This document shows, piece after piece, positions 17,735 through 27,096 of a stretch of 64,000 nucleotides of DNA (positions are counted from its first letter, which is position 1; every line of letters begins with the position of its first letter). The stretch comes from JAHECQ01 sp047638695 (GTDB lineage: Bacteria; Actinomycetota; Acidimicrobiia; Acidimicrobiales; SZUA-35). Made by a program: the position numbers and the translations under genes. Under the pieces are notes generated by a model. The model saw nothing but the letters and a program-made list of their open reading frames with translations. It was not told the DNA's origin and made no database searches. The DNA lies in assembly GCA_047638695.1 (NCBI GenBank), contig JBLINY010000001.1, positions 62,001-126,000 of the forward strand, given 5' to 3'.

Positions 17735-18157
17735 TCAGACGATCGAGAGTGGATTCTTGAGCTCAGCCACGAGCATTGGAGTCAATGCTGCGCCGGCTCG
17801 TTGGCAGAGAAGCGTCATCTCATACGCAATCAGACCAATGTCGCAATCGCTGTCGGCCACAACGCCCAGGGTGGACCCGCCACCGATTGAAGTTACGAAC
17901 AGATAGCCCTTGGCCATCTCGACGATGACCTGCTCGACGCCTTCGAAGCCGAAACACTCTGAAGCTCCACCAGTGAGACTGATGAGACCGGACGTGATGG
18001 CTGCGAACTGTTCGACATTCTCTCTCTGCCGACCGGCTGATGCGGCTAGCAGCAGACCATCGGCTGAAACGGCGATTGCTTCCTGGACACCATCGGTCTT
18101 CTGGACAAACTGCACCAATAGCCAGTTGAAGTTCTTTGCTTCCTCACTCACGTTCAT
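17735..18157 (-). CDS. cvnB: Conservon roadblock/LC7 protein CvnB
   Basis: A 140-residue Roadblock/LC7-domain protein. The pattern GVQEAIAVSADGLLLAAS, then ITSGLISLTGGASECFG and a central KGYLFVTSIGGGSTLGVVAD, is characteristic. Members act as GTPase-activating or scaffold partners of the adjacent GTPase. The gene lies 9 bp downstream of the sensor gene cvnA. Confidence 0.93.
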   Translation of the reverse strand: MNVSEEAKNFNWLLVQFVQKTDGVQEAIAVSADGLLLAASAGRQRENVEQFAAITSGLISLTGGASECFGFEGVEQVIVEMAKGYLFVTSIGGGSTLGVVADSDCDIGLIAYEMTLLCQRAGAALTPMLVAELKNPLSIV

Positions 18158-18166
18158 TCCGGACTC

Positions 18167-20947
18167 CTACTGCTCAGTGCTGCTGGTTGACGGGGTACCG
18201 GGGGCAAGTGCATCGTCCTTGCCCCGCTGGAAGCGACTCCAGCGATTTCGGTTGCGTTCGGCGGCGACCATGGCATCGCCCTCTCCGACCGGCTCAGCGC
18301 TTGTCGGTGCGACGGGCCGCGAGATCATGTCGACTGTTTCGGCTGCATTGGCCTTCGACTCGCGCCGGCTGAACCCGAACTGTGTGTCCAGGGCCTCGCG
18401 GCCGTCGAGATCTGAGGTTGTCTCGGGCGCTGGATCGGTTGTTCGTCGAGCCAGGGTGGGCGGCTCGATGTTCTCGACCGCCGGAGCAGGTCCGGGGGCG
18501 GAACCGCGACGACGGAAGGCGAATTCGCCAACCTCGACCGATTCGGCCGGAGCGGGATCGGTTTCCCGTTGTCCAGCCAGGGGTGCAGGGTCGAAGTGCT
18601 CGGACTCGTCCCGTTGGCCGGGCCCTGACTCGGGGATCGACCTCGTGATGGGCCGAGCGGTCGAAGTTTCCGTGACCGGCTCGATGGCGGGCGTCGGCTC
18701 GGTCGGCCCGCTCGTCGCGGCTTCGATCGGGTTTTCCCGGTCGACCTCGGTAGCCGCGGCATTGCGGCGCTTCTTGGCTTCTTCGATCCTGGCGAGTGCC
18801 TCTTCGGCCTGCGCAAGGAGCGCGAAGACCTGGGCCTCAGCCTCGTCGATATTGAGCTCGGCGGCCTCTTCGTCTCCGGTTTGGCCATCAAGATCGGTCT
18901 GAACGTCGTCGGTCGTCTCCGACTTCGTGAGCGAGGCAGGCAGCTCGACCCGAGCGATCAGGCCGCCGGTGGGGCCATCGCCAAGTCGCACCTGGACGTT
19001 GTGACGTTGGGCCAGACGACCGACGACGAACAGTCCGAGGTACTGCGCTGGCACGTCTGAAAGCTCTCGAGTCTCAGAGAGGCGAGCGTTGGCCTCAACC
19101 ATTTCCTCGCTACGCATGCCCAGGCCCTCGTCCAGGATGGTGATGACGTACCCGCCACTCTCGACGACTCGGCCGGCGATGCTCACCTCAGCCGGTGGTG
19201 GGGAGAAGTTCAGAGCGTTCTCGACCAGCTCTGCGAGAATGTGGGCGATGTCGGCGACCACGTTGCCCTGCACATCGCCGTCTTCGATGTCGTGGAAGTC
19301 GACTCGTTCGTAGTCCTCGACTTCACCAAGCGCAGCTTGTACTGCGTCGCGGATTGGGATCGGGGCGGTCCAGCGGCGCGGCGTGCGGTCTCCGGCCAAG
19401 ACGAGCAGGCTCTCGGCGTTGCGACGCATTCGGGTAGCTAGGTGGTCGAGCTTGAACAGTGAATCGAGAGCGTCGGGATCTTCCTCGTTCTGTTCGAGTT
19501 CGTCAATGAATCGTAGCTGCCGCTTCAGAAGCGACTGGTTCCGACGTCCGAGGTTCACGAACATCTCGGACGTATTGCGCCGGCTCCGCGCCTGGCGCGC
19601 CGCCAGTGTCACCGCGGTGCCCTGTACCGAGTTGAACGAGTTGGCCAGCTCTTCTAGTTCGTCGCCGGTTCGGATATCCACCTCGGGGACGGCGATGGCC
19701 TCAATGTCGGAGTCATCTGCGTTGATCCGGGCCACGGCGTTTGGCAGGCCGGTTGCTGCAGCTACAGAGGCAGCCTCGGTGAGCTTCCGGATCGGCACGG
19801 TGATGCTCTGGGCCATAAAACGGGCCATCACATAAGCCAGCAGCAATGCGGCCAGGACAACGGCGGCGACGATGATCTGCAGCTGGCGACCGGAGTCATC
19901 GATCTCGGTCTGGAGCTGTTCCAGCCCCGCTAGCGGGGCGAAGGCCGTCTCAGCCGACTGAGTGGACACGACGATCCAGTCGAATCCGCCGAATCCCGTC
20001 TCCTCGGCGTTGAAGAAGACAGGGTCGGGGGTGTGAGCGAAGCCATAGACCATCTCGTCGGTGACGATGGCGTTTGTGTCGGTGGTCTCGAGCGCCGCCG
20101 CTATTCCCGGATTGGCTGTACCGATGGCTAGGTTCATCAACCGGCTGCTGTCGGTCTCGCCTTCAGCGTCCAGGGTGCTGGTCTCGGCGATGATCTGGCC
20201 GTCGTTGAGCGCAACCGTGTATTTCGTTGTTTCCGTCGACCGGTCCTGGATGATGTCGGCGATGAACTGGGCGTCCAGGGTGGTTTTGAGAACTCCGATA
20301 CCACTGCCGTTGGCTGGGTTGTCGATCCTGACGGCGATGTCGACGGAGAACCCTCCGGCCGACTCATCGAATTCGATGTCGTCGATGTTGATTCCTTCGT
20401 CCCAGGCCCTCGTCCACCATTCCTCGTCGCTCTGGACGAAGTCGCTGGTTAGGTTGGTGATGGCTGCGTTGTAGCCATTGGCGTCGGTGAAGAAGATTTC
20501 TGTGAAGAAGTCGTTGCTTTGAAGCTCGGTGCGGAGGTAGGTGCGAGCAGCGGTTGCACGCAGCGTGCTTTTTGTTCCGTCGAAACGACTCTCGAGAGCT
20601 TCGATCGAAAGTTCGTTGAGACCCTCGGCCTCGGCGTACTCGGCAGCGAGCAGCGTGCCATCGACCACCTCTCGGTTGCGAGCCCAATCGACGACGTCGG
20701 CGATGCGCTCCTTGAGTATCAGGTTGATCTCCCGCGCGACCGATTCCGATTGCTCCTTGCTGGTTGCCAGGACGCTCTCGCTTTCCAGCACCTGGCGGCT
20801 TTCGTCGACTCGAGTAGTGGCGTCGCTGCTGAGCTGTTCAAGCCCGACGAAAACAACTGAAGCCAGAATCGCCATCGGCACCAGGGCGACGGCAATGCTC
20901 CGGATAAGGATCTTGGCGGCAATCGACTTCGCCGTGAAGAATCGCAT
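18167..20947 (-). CDS. cvnA: Conservon sensor histidine kinase-like protein CvnA with extracellular Cache-type domain
   Basis: 926 residues from the ATG at 20947, preceded by an AAAGG box; a longer frame begins at 21043. A first membrane helix is at residues 8-40. An extracellular region follows to about 325 that looks like a double-Cache sensor. Then come a second helix, HAMP (about 350-410), a helical LDHLATRMRRNAE segment in place of a classical H-box, and an ATPase domain with N box ELVENALNFSPP and G boxes DEGLGM and LGLFVVGRLA. The last 250 residues are Pro/Glu-rich and disordered. It heads the cvnABCD operon. Many Streptomyces CvnA proteins carry a nitrate-sensing-type domain instead, so the signal here probably differs. 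Confidence 0.88.
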   Translation of the reverse strand: MRFFTAKSIAAKILIRSIAVALVPMAILASVVFVGLEQLSSDATTRVDESRQVLESESVLATSKEQSESVAREINLILKERIADVVDWARNREVVDGTLLAAEYAEAEGLNELSIEALESRFDGTKSTLRATAARTYLRTELQSNDFFTEIFFTDANGYNAAITNLTSDFVQSDEEWWTRAWDEGINIDDIEFDESAGGFSVDIAVRIDNPANGSGIGVLKTTLDAQFIADIIQDRSTETTKYTVALNDGQIIAETSTLDAEGETDSSRLMNLAIGTANPGIAAALETTDTNAIVTDEMVYGFAHTPDPVFFNAEETGFGGFDWIVVSTQSAETAFAPLAGLEQLQTEIDDSGRQLQIIVAAVVLAALLLAYVMARFMAQSITVPIRKLTEAASVAAATGLPNAVARINADDSDIEAIAVPEVDIRTGDELEELANSFNSVQGTAVTLAARQARSRRNTSEMFVNLGRRNQSLLKRQLRFIDELEQNEEDPDALDSLFKLDHLATRMRRNAESLLVLAGDRTPRRWTAPIPIRDAVQAALGEVEDYERVDFHDIEDGDVQGNVVADIAHILAELVENALNFSPPPAEVSIAGRVVESGGYVITILDEGLGMRSEEMVEANARLSETRELSDVPAQYLGLFVVGRLAQRHNVQVRLGDGPTGGLIARVELPASLTKSETTDDVQTDLDGQTGDEEAAELNIDEAEAQVFALLAQAEEALARIEEAKKRRNAAATEVDRENPIEAATSGPTEPTPAIEPVTETSTARPITRSIPESGPGQRDESEHFDPAPLAGQRETDPAPAESVEVGEFAFRRRGSAPGPAPAVENIEPPTLARRTTDPAPETTSDLDGREALDTQFGFSRRESKANAAETVDMISRPVAPTSAEPVGEGDAMVAAERNRNRWSRFQRGKDDALAPGTPSTSSTEQ

Positions 20948-21123
20948 ATTGACCTTTCGAACAGGCGTGGTCGTTCTCTCAGGAACGTCAGGTTCTGTCC
21001 ATGTCGGCCAGAGCTTGGAATCTCTGAAGTGATTCGCCCTCACCCGCCAAATGTTGACCTGTTTGTCGCGGTCAGCACGCGTCGAGGTATCCGCCGCTCG
21101 GATCTCTCAAGAATTTTGCGGTT
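20948..21123. promoter_or_regulatory. Divergent intergenic region between cvnA and the GGDEF-EAL gene
   Basis: About 175 bp between two divergently read signalling operons. It must hold promoters for both, assuming cvnA begins at 20947. I see no clear operator repeats. The AAAGG ribosome-binding box for cvnA lies at about 20953-20957. Confidence 0.4.
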
Positions 21124-23478
21124 TTGCTCGACAATCTCAGAGACATGAACGGGTCGGATTCCTCACCCGCGGAAACGCGGCCTCTCACAGCGCTGTCGCC
21201 GGCGATAGCGATGTGGGCGGTCGCCGTCGATGCCATGCCGATGCCCGCTCTGTTGATCGCTAGTGACGGTGACGTTCTCTACGAAAACACGGCTCTGGAT
21301 CCTCCGATCGGTTCAAGTCTCGACACGGCCGAGGCTGCGAACGGGCTGTTGATCGGCGCTGACGGCCGCCGTTGGCGCCTTTCCGACGTTGGTGGAACAA
21401 GCGCGGTGAGGTTGGCGACACTCGAAGCCGAGGATGTCCGCGATCACATGTTGCGGCAGTTCTTCGCGGCTGATGGCGTGCTCTTCGTTGTTTCCGATCG
21501 TCACGGTCTGGTCCTAGAGGCCAACGAGGCCGCGGCCCGGTTGTTGGGTCTTACCCGTGATCAGATGCGCGGGCTCGACGCCTGGACCCTGCTCGCTCCC
21601 GGTGGGGAAGAGTTGCGCGAGCAAGTTCACGCTGATCTTGCGCGGGTTGGTCGTGCCGCACCGACGGTAAAGATGAAGACGACGGCTGGCGGGTACCGCG
21701 AGGTCGCCTGGACACTCGAGTTCGACGAATCGACGGAGACGTGCCTCGCAGTTGGCCGTGACGTGACAGAGGAACGCCGAGTCAACCGGGTGTTGGTCGA
21801 CAGTCACCGGATCTTTCAGAATGTCGGTGAGTTTCTTCTGGTGGTCGATGAGGCGTTCACATTCACCCGTGCCAACCCGGCGTTCTTCCGAATGATGGGC
21901 TACGCGGCCGACGATGTGCTCGGTCGGAAGATCATTCCGATGGTGCATATCGAAGATCGCGGCAAGTTCATGGTTGCCTCCTTGCGGTCACGAATGAACA
22001 ACGTCGACGAATGTCTCACTCGGTGGCAGACCGCCGATGGCGAATGGCGTTGGATTGATGCGACCTTTGCCTACGACGCTGAGGACCGTGGGTTCCACCT
22101 GGTGGCTCGTGACGTCACCGAGGAACATCGGCTGAACGCCGAGCTTCATCGGCGGGCATTTACCGATGAACTTACGGGGCTCGCCAACCGTTCCCATCTG
22201 CTCGGCGAGATCGATCGCCTCTATGAGCTGGGGCGGGCGCCGGTGTTGTTGTTTTGCGATCTTGATCGATTCAAGGTGGTCAATGATTCGCTGGGGCATC
22301 CGGCTGGCGACGAGTTGCTGCGCCAGCTCGCCCAACGTTTGGTGATCCTCTGTGAAGCCTCGCACGACGCCGTCGTGGCTCGGCTCGGCGGTGACGAGTT
22401 TGTCGTGCTTCTGCCGGGCGCGTCGCAGGCGGAAGCGACTGCGACGGCCATCGCCATCATCGGTGCGGTAGCCGCGCCCTTCCAGATCGACGACCGCCTG
22501 GCCCATGTTGGCGTCAGCGTTGGCGTTGCTTTGTCAGCCGGCTACCACCGCCGAGGCGCGGCGGTGCTCCTGAGCGAAGCAGACACAGCTGCGTACGCTG
22601 CGAAAGAACAGGGCCGCGGTCGGTTCGTCGTCTATGACGAGCTTCTGCGCGAGCTTGTCGACCGTCGCTTCAATGTCGAGGCTGGTCTGCACAGCGCGCT
22701 CCAAGAGGACCGTTTTGAGCTGCACTACCAACCCGTTGTTGCTCTACCCGGCGGCGGAATTCTCGGAGCTGAAGTGTTGCTGCGATGGCGCGATAGCGAC
22801 GGTGTACTTCACCTGCCGAGCGATTTTCTTGAAGTCGCCGAGGAGACCGGGTTGATTGGCGCCATCGGCGATGTCGTGTTGATCGACGCTATTTGCGAAG
22901 CCGCTTCGTGGACCTCGAACGGCCGTCAGCTGACGGTCTCGGTGAATGTCACAGCTGGCCAGATCTCCGAGCCTGGATTCGTCGAGGGTGTCCTGACGAC
23001 CTTGCGTCGCTCGAATCTGGCGCCAGAGCTCCTGGTGATTGAGCTGACGGAATCGGCTGTGGTCAGCGATCTTGACCGGACCGTCCCGGCATTGGAGCAG
23101 TTGCGCTCGGCGGGGGTGAGGGTCGCCCTTGACGACTTCGGTACGGGGTACTCATCGCTGTCGCACCTTCGGCAACTACCGATCGACATCGTCAAGATCG
23201 ACCGATCGTTTGTGTCAGAGATCACCGACCCGACCGCGCGCAGCCTGGTCCTGGCCGTTGTGCAGCTGTGCGATGCTCTCGGCCTCGACGTCGTTGCTGA
23301 AGGAATCGAGACGGTCGATCAGGCCGCAGCCCTCGAGCAGCTTGGATGTACGGTCGCCCAGGGCTACCTCTTCGACCGTCCGCTCACTGCAAATGAATTC
23401 GCGTCGAGATTAGGCCTCGCTCACGGCCGGAAGCGAGCTATCAGCTCGTCGTTGAGTCGACGGTCGTCGACGATCTGA
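21124..23478 (+). CDS. PAS-PAS-GGDEF-EAL cyclic-di-GMP turnover protein
   Basis: 784 residues from TTG 21124, or 777 from the ATG at 21145. Two PAS sensor domains (about residues 110-225 and 230-345) precede a diguanylate cyclase domain with intact RLGGDEF near residue 422 and an EAL phosphodiesterase domain. In the EAL domain the signature reads EVLLRW instead of EALLRW, but DDFGTGYSSLSHLRQLPIDIVKIDRSF and the later EGIET are intact. No membrane segment is visible, so it is probably cytoplasmic. Both activities may be present; which dominates cannot be told. It is divergent from the conservon. Confidence 0.93.
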   Translation: MLDNLRDMNGSDSSPAETRPLTALSPAIAMWAVAVDAMPMPALLIASDGDVLYENTALDPPIGSSLDTAEAANGLLIGADGRRWRLSDVGGTSAVRLATLEAEDVRDHMLRQFFAADGVLFVVSDRHGLVLEANEAAARLLGLTRDQMRGLDAWTLLAPGGEELREQVHADLARVGRAAPTVKMKTTAGGYREVAWTLEFDESTETCLAVGRDVTEERRVNRVLVDSHRIFQNVGEFLLVVDEAFTFTRANPAFFRMMGYAADDVLGRKIIPMVHIEDRGKFMVASLRSRMNNVDECLTRWQTADGEWRWIDATFAYDAEDRGFHLVARDVTEEHRLNAELHRRAFTDELTGLANRSHLLGEIDRLYELGRAPVLLFCDLDRFKVVNDSLGHPAGDELLRQLAQRLVILCEASHDAVVARLGGDEFVVLLPGASQAEATATAIAIIGAVAAPFQIDDRLAHVGVSVGVALSAGYHRRGAAVLLSEADTAAYAAKEQGRGRFVVYDELLRELVDRRFNVEAGLHSALQEDRFELHYQPVVALPGGGILGAEVLLRWRDSDGVLHLPSDFLEVAEETGLIGAIGDVVLIDAICEAASWTSNGRQLTVSVNVTAGQISEPGFVEGVLTTLRRSNLAPELLVIELTESAVVSDLDRTVPALEQLRSAGVRVALDDFGTGYSSLSHLRQLPIDIVKIDRSFVSEITDPTARSLVLAVVQLCDALGLDVVAEGIETVDQAAALEQLGCTVAQGYLFDRPLTANEFASRLGLAHGRKRAISSSLSRRSSTI

Positions 23479-23493
23479 GCGTTGAAGCCGTGG

Positions 23494-24084
23494 TCAAGCG
23501 GCGAGGCCTCGGAGTCCGCCCCAGGCAAGGTCGATCAGGTCGTTGACGAGCTCGTCACGATCGAGACTTGCGTTGTGGTCGTTCTGCCAGAACCGGACCA
23601 TGCCTTCGGCCAGGCCCACGACACCATGGGCCAAAGCCTGCCTGTGTGAGTCGCTCATCCCTTCAACCGCGATGAGGTCAGCAATGCCGTTGGCAACCGA
23701 CCGCTCGACGTTCGCCGCAATTTGAGCCCATTCCTCGTCTTCTCGACTGGCGCCGGTGAATAACACTCGAAAGCCATCCGGATCGTCTTCAACGAATGTC
23801 ATGTACGCGGTGAGACCGGTTTTGACCTGGCCCCGTGGCGTGTCGGCGCTCGCCGCAGCGAGGATGACATTGGTCCGGAGACGATCACCGACGTCTTCGA
23901 GGACGGCTTTGTAAAGATCACGCTTGGATGAGAAGTGTTGGTACAGGACTGGTTTGGTGACACCCGCATCGGCGGCGACGTCGTTCATTGATGTTTGGTG
24001 AAAGCCCCGGCGGGCAAAGACTCGACGGGCAATGGCCAGCAGTTGCTCGCGTCGCTCCGGTGCGGGTAACCGAGCGGTACTCAC
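23494..24084 (-). CDS. TetR family transcriptional regulator
   Basis: A 196-residue protein with an N-terminal helix-turn-helix (RRVFARRGFHQTSMNDVAADAGVTKPVLYQHFSSKRDLY) and a helical ligand domain with Trp- and Phe-rich faces. Its ATG overlaps the stop of the upstream membrane-protein gene (ATGA), so it is translationally coupled to it and may regulate that operon. The ligand is unknown. Confidence 0.93.
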   Translation of the reverse strand: MSTARLPAPERREQLLAIARRVFARRGFHQTSMNDVAADAGVTKPVLYQHFSSKRDLYKAVLEDVGDRLRTNVILAAASADTPRGQVKTGLTAYMTFVEDDPDGFRVLFTGASREDEEWAQIAANVERSVANGIADLIAVEGMSDSHRQALAHGVVGLAEGMVRFWQNDHNASLDRDELVNDLIDLAWGGLRGLAA

Positions 24085-24341
24085 CAGCTGTCGTCGCGAT
24101 CGGCTCGTTCAGCCGCTTTAACTCCGTATTTGAACACGAGCGCCGGTGCCAAAAGGGCCGACCCCGCAACCAGCAGTCCGATGACGAGGGTCACGACGGT
24201 CGAGGTGAACCCGGTCATGAAGCCGATGAAGAAGATGACGCTGGCGAGCACATAGAGCGCGGTGCCAAGCCGGAGGCCCTTGGAAACAAGGTCGGCGACT
24301 TTGGCTCGCTGTATGCGGACGGGGTCACTTTCGGTGGTCAT
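24081..24341 (-). CDS. Small two-helix membrane protein
   Basis: An 86-residue protein with a charged N terminus and two hydrophobic segments (TALYVLASVIFFIGFMTGF and VVTLVIGLLVAGSALLAPALVF), ending in a short acidic tail. Family not recognised. Start and stop overlap both neighbours by 4 bp, so it belongs to a tight operon of DUF5317 protein, this protein and TetR. Confidence 0.75.
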   Translation of the reverse strand: MTTESDPVRIQRAKVADLVSKGLRLGTALYVLASVIFFIGFMTGFTSTVVTLVIGLLVAGSALLAPALVFKYGVKAAERADRDDSW

Positions 24342-25069
24342 GCCTGCTGCCCCTCGCTCACCGAATCGGCCCGCTCGGCGGATGGGGTCAGAGTTGCCGG
24401 CATGTGCACTGGTAGTTCCTCAAGATCAATCAGATCGCGGATATCGACATTCGACGAATCCAGCGGCTCACCGAGAAGTTCGTCGAGATCGATCCCAACT
24501 CGTCGGCGGTGCAGAACGAGATTCATGGTGAGGACGGTGAGGCCGCCGATCATAATGAGATCGCCGAACGACACGACGTCGCCAAGGAAGGAGATGGGAA
24601 CAATATCGCCGAGCTGGGGTAGCGATGTGTCAGCCGTTTCGAGTTGCCAGAGTCCGCCGACGCTGACGCGATCAGCGCTGACGCCGGCGGGAACTTCCCC
24701 AGCGGCGACCAAGGAGCTGAAGCGAATCGGAATGTGACCGTTGGCGACTACGGCGGCGAAGTTGAGGGTGACACCAAACCCCGTGACGGCGACGCCCTTG
24801 AGGTGAAGGTTCAGGAGCGCTGCCAGCACGAGGAGGAACGAACCGATTACAAGGAGTGATGTCCGTCCGGGGATAGCGAATTGTTCGGCGAGAATTTGCA
24901 GTACTGCGCCGACGGCAAGCACGGGCCAGTACTGGACCGGGCTGCCGAGGATTGCTCGAAGGCTCCCACCGCGGACGATGCCGAGGGCGGCGCCAACGAT
25001 AATCGCGGCCGCAGACAGGAGGGTCCCGTCGATCACTGTCTGAAGGAACTCAGGCATCGTGGTCCACAC
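24338..25069 (-). CDS. DUF5317 family membrane protein
   Basis: 243 residues with four to five membrane helices. The central NGHIPIRF, the LGDIVPISFLGDVVSFGD segment and a final helix before a charged tail are the DUF5317 pattern. An internal start (MPEFLQ, 25057) is equally possible. The function of the family is unknown. It is first in the operon that ends with the TetR regulator. Confidence 0.75.
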   Translation of the reverse strand: MWTTMPEFLQTVIDGTLLSAAAIIVGAALGIVRGGSLRAILGSPVQYWPVLAVGAVLQILAEQFAIPGRTSLLVIGSFLLVLAALLNLHLKGVAVTGFGVTLNFAAVVANGHIPIRFSSLVAAGEVPAGVSADRVSVGGLWQLETADTSLPQLGDIVPISFLGDVVSFGDLIMIGGLTVLTMNLVLHRRRVGIDLDELLGEPLDSSNVDIRDLIDLEELPVHMPATLTPSAERADSVSEGQQA

Positions 25070-25138
25070 AGTAGCGATGGAGGGTCAGTTTTCGGAATCG
25101 AGCAACTAGCCGTGGGGACCTACTGCCGGTTGGGCGGG

Positions 25139-25777
25139 TCAGACGTTGCTGGCGTGGCAGACCACGCGGCGGTCTCCCTGCCCCCATACTCCCTCGTTTG
25201 GTGTGAACTCCTGTGCCACCCGTTCCGACGCAGCGTATTGCTCGCCAAAGACCTCGGCGAACCGCTGAAGGCACGCTCGGGCGGCCGCTCGTCGGATGTT
25301 TCGGTCGCCCGGATAGGCGAGCTCGGTGTCGCCTGGACAGACACGAGAAGTGAGGTTCCCAGGGTCATCTTCGTCATCACCGAGGCAGAAGACGGCGTAA
25401 ACCTGTCCCAGGTTGGTTCCGGCACAGTCGACGACGGCAACGGTTGGGGGGCGCGGGATGGTCGTTGTCTCCGGCAGCGTGTCCGGAGCCGTTGCCTGGG
25501 TGGTGGTTTGGTCGTTCTCGTCAGGGCTTGTGACGACGGCCTCTGACGTTGTCGTCGTGGGCTCAGCCAATGGAACTTCGGCGAAACACTGGTCGGGAGA
25601 GAGGCCGAGGTTGGGGGCGATGGCCAGAATCACGGGAAGTTCGGTTGTCGAGGTCGCGGCGCTGTTCGATGAGGACGCGGTGTTCCCATCGCTAGATCCA
25701 TCACTCGAGCCAGAGCACGATGTTGCCACCAGAATCGGAATGACCAGCGCCCGCGCGATCACATCGAGGTGCTTCAA
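25139..25777 (-). CDS. Lipoprotein with septum-formation-type domain
   Basis: 212 residues. The signal peptide ends in a lipobox-like VATSC, predicting a lipid-anchored exported protein. A Ser/Thr/Glu-rich linker (residues 25-115) follows. The C-terminal half, with two or three Cys pairs and VYAVFCLGDD...C...RVVCHA, resembles the actinobacterial septum formation domain. Role uncertain; such proteins are annotated as septum-related on slim evidence. It lies between the DUF5317 gene and the sortase. Confidence 0.6.
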   Translation of the reverse strand: MKHLDVIARALVIPILVATSCSGSSDGSSDGNTASSSNSAATSTTELPVILAIAPNLGLSPDQCFAEVPLAEPTTTTSEAVVTSPDENDQTTTQATAPDTLPETTTIPRPPTVAVVDCAGTNLGQVYAVFCLGDDEDDPGNLTSRVCPGDTELAYPGDRNIRRAAARACLQRFAEVFGEQYAASERVAQEFTPNEGVWGQGDRRVVCHASNV

Positions 25778-25841
25778 CTGCGACCTCGGGTGCGAGGAAG
25801 CGAGGTGGTGCAGCCGGTCACACGGCCAGTGGTGCAGCCGA

Positions 25842-26921
25842 TCACAGTGCGGGCAGCATCCGATCGAGGTGACCGAACGTAACGAACAGGACGAGAAAGA
25901 AGACCGGGGTGGCTATTGCATAGGCCGGCCACTTCTTCCAGGCCCGTCCGAGGAGCCAGCCAGCGAAGGCGACCAGGAGGGCGAATGCCGACCAGACCAG
26001 CGTGATGTTGAGCTCTTCGTAGTGCCACCCCAGTGACTCTTCCAGAGATTCTTCTTCGATGCCGACGGTGTTGCCCTCGTCCTCACCGTCGCCGGAACCA
26101 CCGGCTGCGAACTCGGGATCGTCTTCGTCCGCGCCCAACTGGATTTCGCTTGGCGCTGTTGTCGTCGGAAGGGACGGCGCCGGTGCCCCGACCATCAACG
26201 CGGTGACGACGATTCGTTGTCTGGCCGAGTACTTGGGGTGACAGGCCGTGAGCGTGAGTCGATTGTCGCCCTGATAGTCGACCACGTCGGTGCGAGTGGG
26301 CTCGACGATGAAGTGGCCGATCTGATCGCCTTCGGCATTCGGGTGGCCCATGACCTCGTAGTAGAAGGTTCCCTGCAGCGTTTCGACCTCGATGGTGTCA
26401 CCCGGCTCTAGCAAGTCGAGATTGTGAAACGGTTGGCCGTACGTGGTGCGGTGACCAGCGATAGCCGCATTGCCGGCTTGGCCTGGCATCGGTGTCGACG
26501 GATAGTGGCCGGGGCCCCTTCTCAGATCGTCGCGCCCGACGCCCGAGATCACCTGTTTCCGAACATCGATGGCAGGAATTCGGATCTCGCCCATCGACTC
26601 GCCGCGTATTGGCTCGAGTTCAGCAGCCAAGGCTGGTGCAATCGAGACGGGCAGGTTCGGCGCCGGCGCCGTCGTGCTGGGAGCGGCCCCATCGTTGTTC
26701 GGCACCGTGGTGGTGGGTGCAGCAGCGGTTGTTGTGACATTGCCGAGTTCGGCGAGGGCTTGCTTACGGGCCTCGAAGTCATCTTCAAGAGAGGCTTGAG
26801 CCCTGCCTTCATGGAGGCCAGTGCCCCAAAGCTGATAGCCGGCGAACATCAACACGATGAGCCCGAGGGCGATCAGCATGCGACCAATGCCACCGATAAT
26901 GGAGGAGAAACGGCTTTCCAT
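25842..26921 (-). CDS. Class E sortase with extra C-terminal membrane segments
   Basis: 359 residues. An N-terminal membrane helix (residues 13-33) and a Thr/Pro/Ala-rich linker lead to a sortase domain (about 105-245). The catalytic His is in AGHRTTYG, the Cys in TLTACHPKYSARQR and the Arg is in the same stretch, the class E arrangement. After an acidic linker, two more hydrophobic segments (about 305-325 and 335-352) end the protein, which is unusual. Sortases join sorting-signal proteins to the cell wall or to each other as pili. No obvious sorting-signal substrate is encoded in this window. Confidence 0.9.
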   Translation of the reverse strand: MESRFSSIIGGIGRMLIALGLIVLMFAGYQLWGTGLHEGRAQASLEDDFEARKQALAELGNVTTTAAAPTTTVPNNDGAAPSTTAPAPNLPVSIAPALAAELEPIRGESMGEIRIPAIDVRKQVISGVGRDDLRRGPGHYPSTPMPGQAGNAAIAGHRTTYGQPFHNLDLLEPGDTIEVETLQGTFYYEVMGHPNAEGDQIGHFIVEPTRTDVVDYQGDNRLTLTACHPKYSARQRIVVTALMVGAPAPSLPTTTAPSEIQLGADEDDPEFAAGGSGDGEDEGNTVGIEEESLEESLGWHYEELNITLVWSAFALLVAFAGWLLGRAWKKWPAYAIATPVFFLVLFVTFGHLDRMLPAL

Positions 26922-27096
26922 GGGCTTGTCGTCTGGCCTTTCGCTCGAGCGGGGTCCGCACGAGAGTCGTCATGAGCGTAGAACTGACTATCGTCGGATT
27001 CGGTGCACCTGTGAGACTCAACCCAGGGAGTGGGGCCTATCGTTCCCGTTCGTGGTGGGTTCTTTCTCCAATGCGCCAACCGCAAAAGGCGGCGCC
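26922..27096. promoter_or_regulatory. Divergent region upstream of the ccm operon and the sortase
   Basis: This 175-bp gap separates the sortase start from the GTG of ccmA. It contains the AAAAGG ribosome-binding box for ccmA at about 27085-27090, six bases before the GTG. Frames are open across it but carry no recognisable protein. Promoters are expected but none is clear. Confidence 0.45.
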
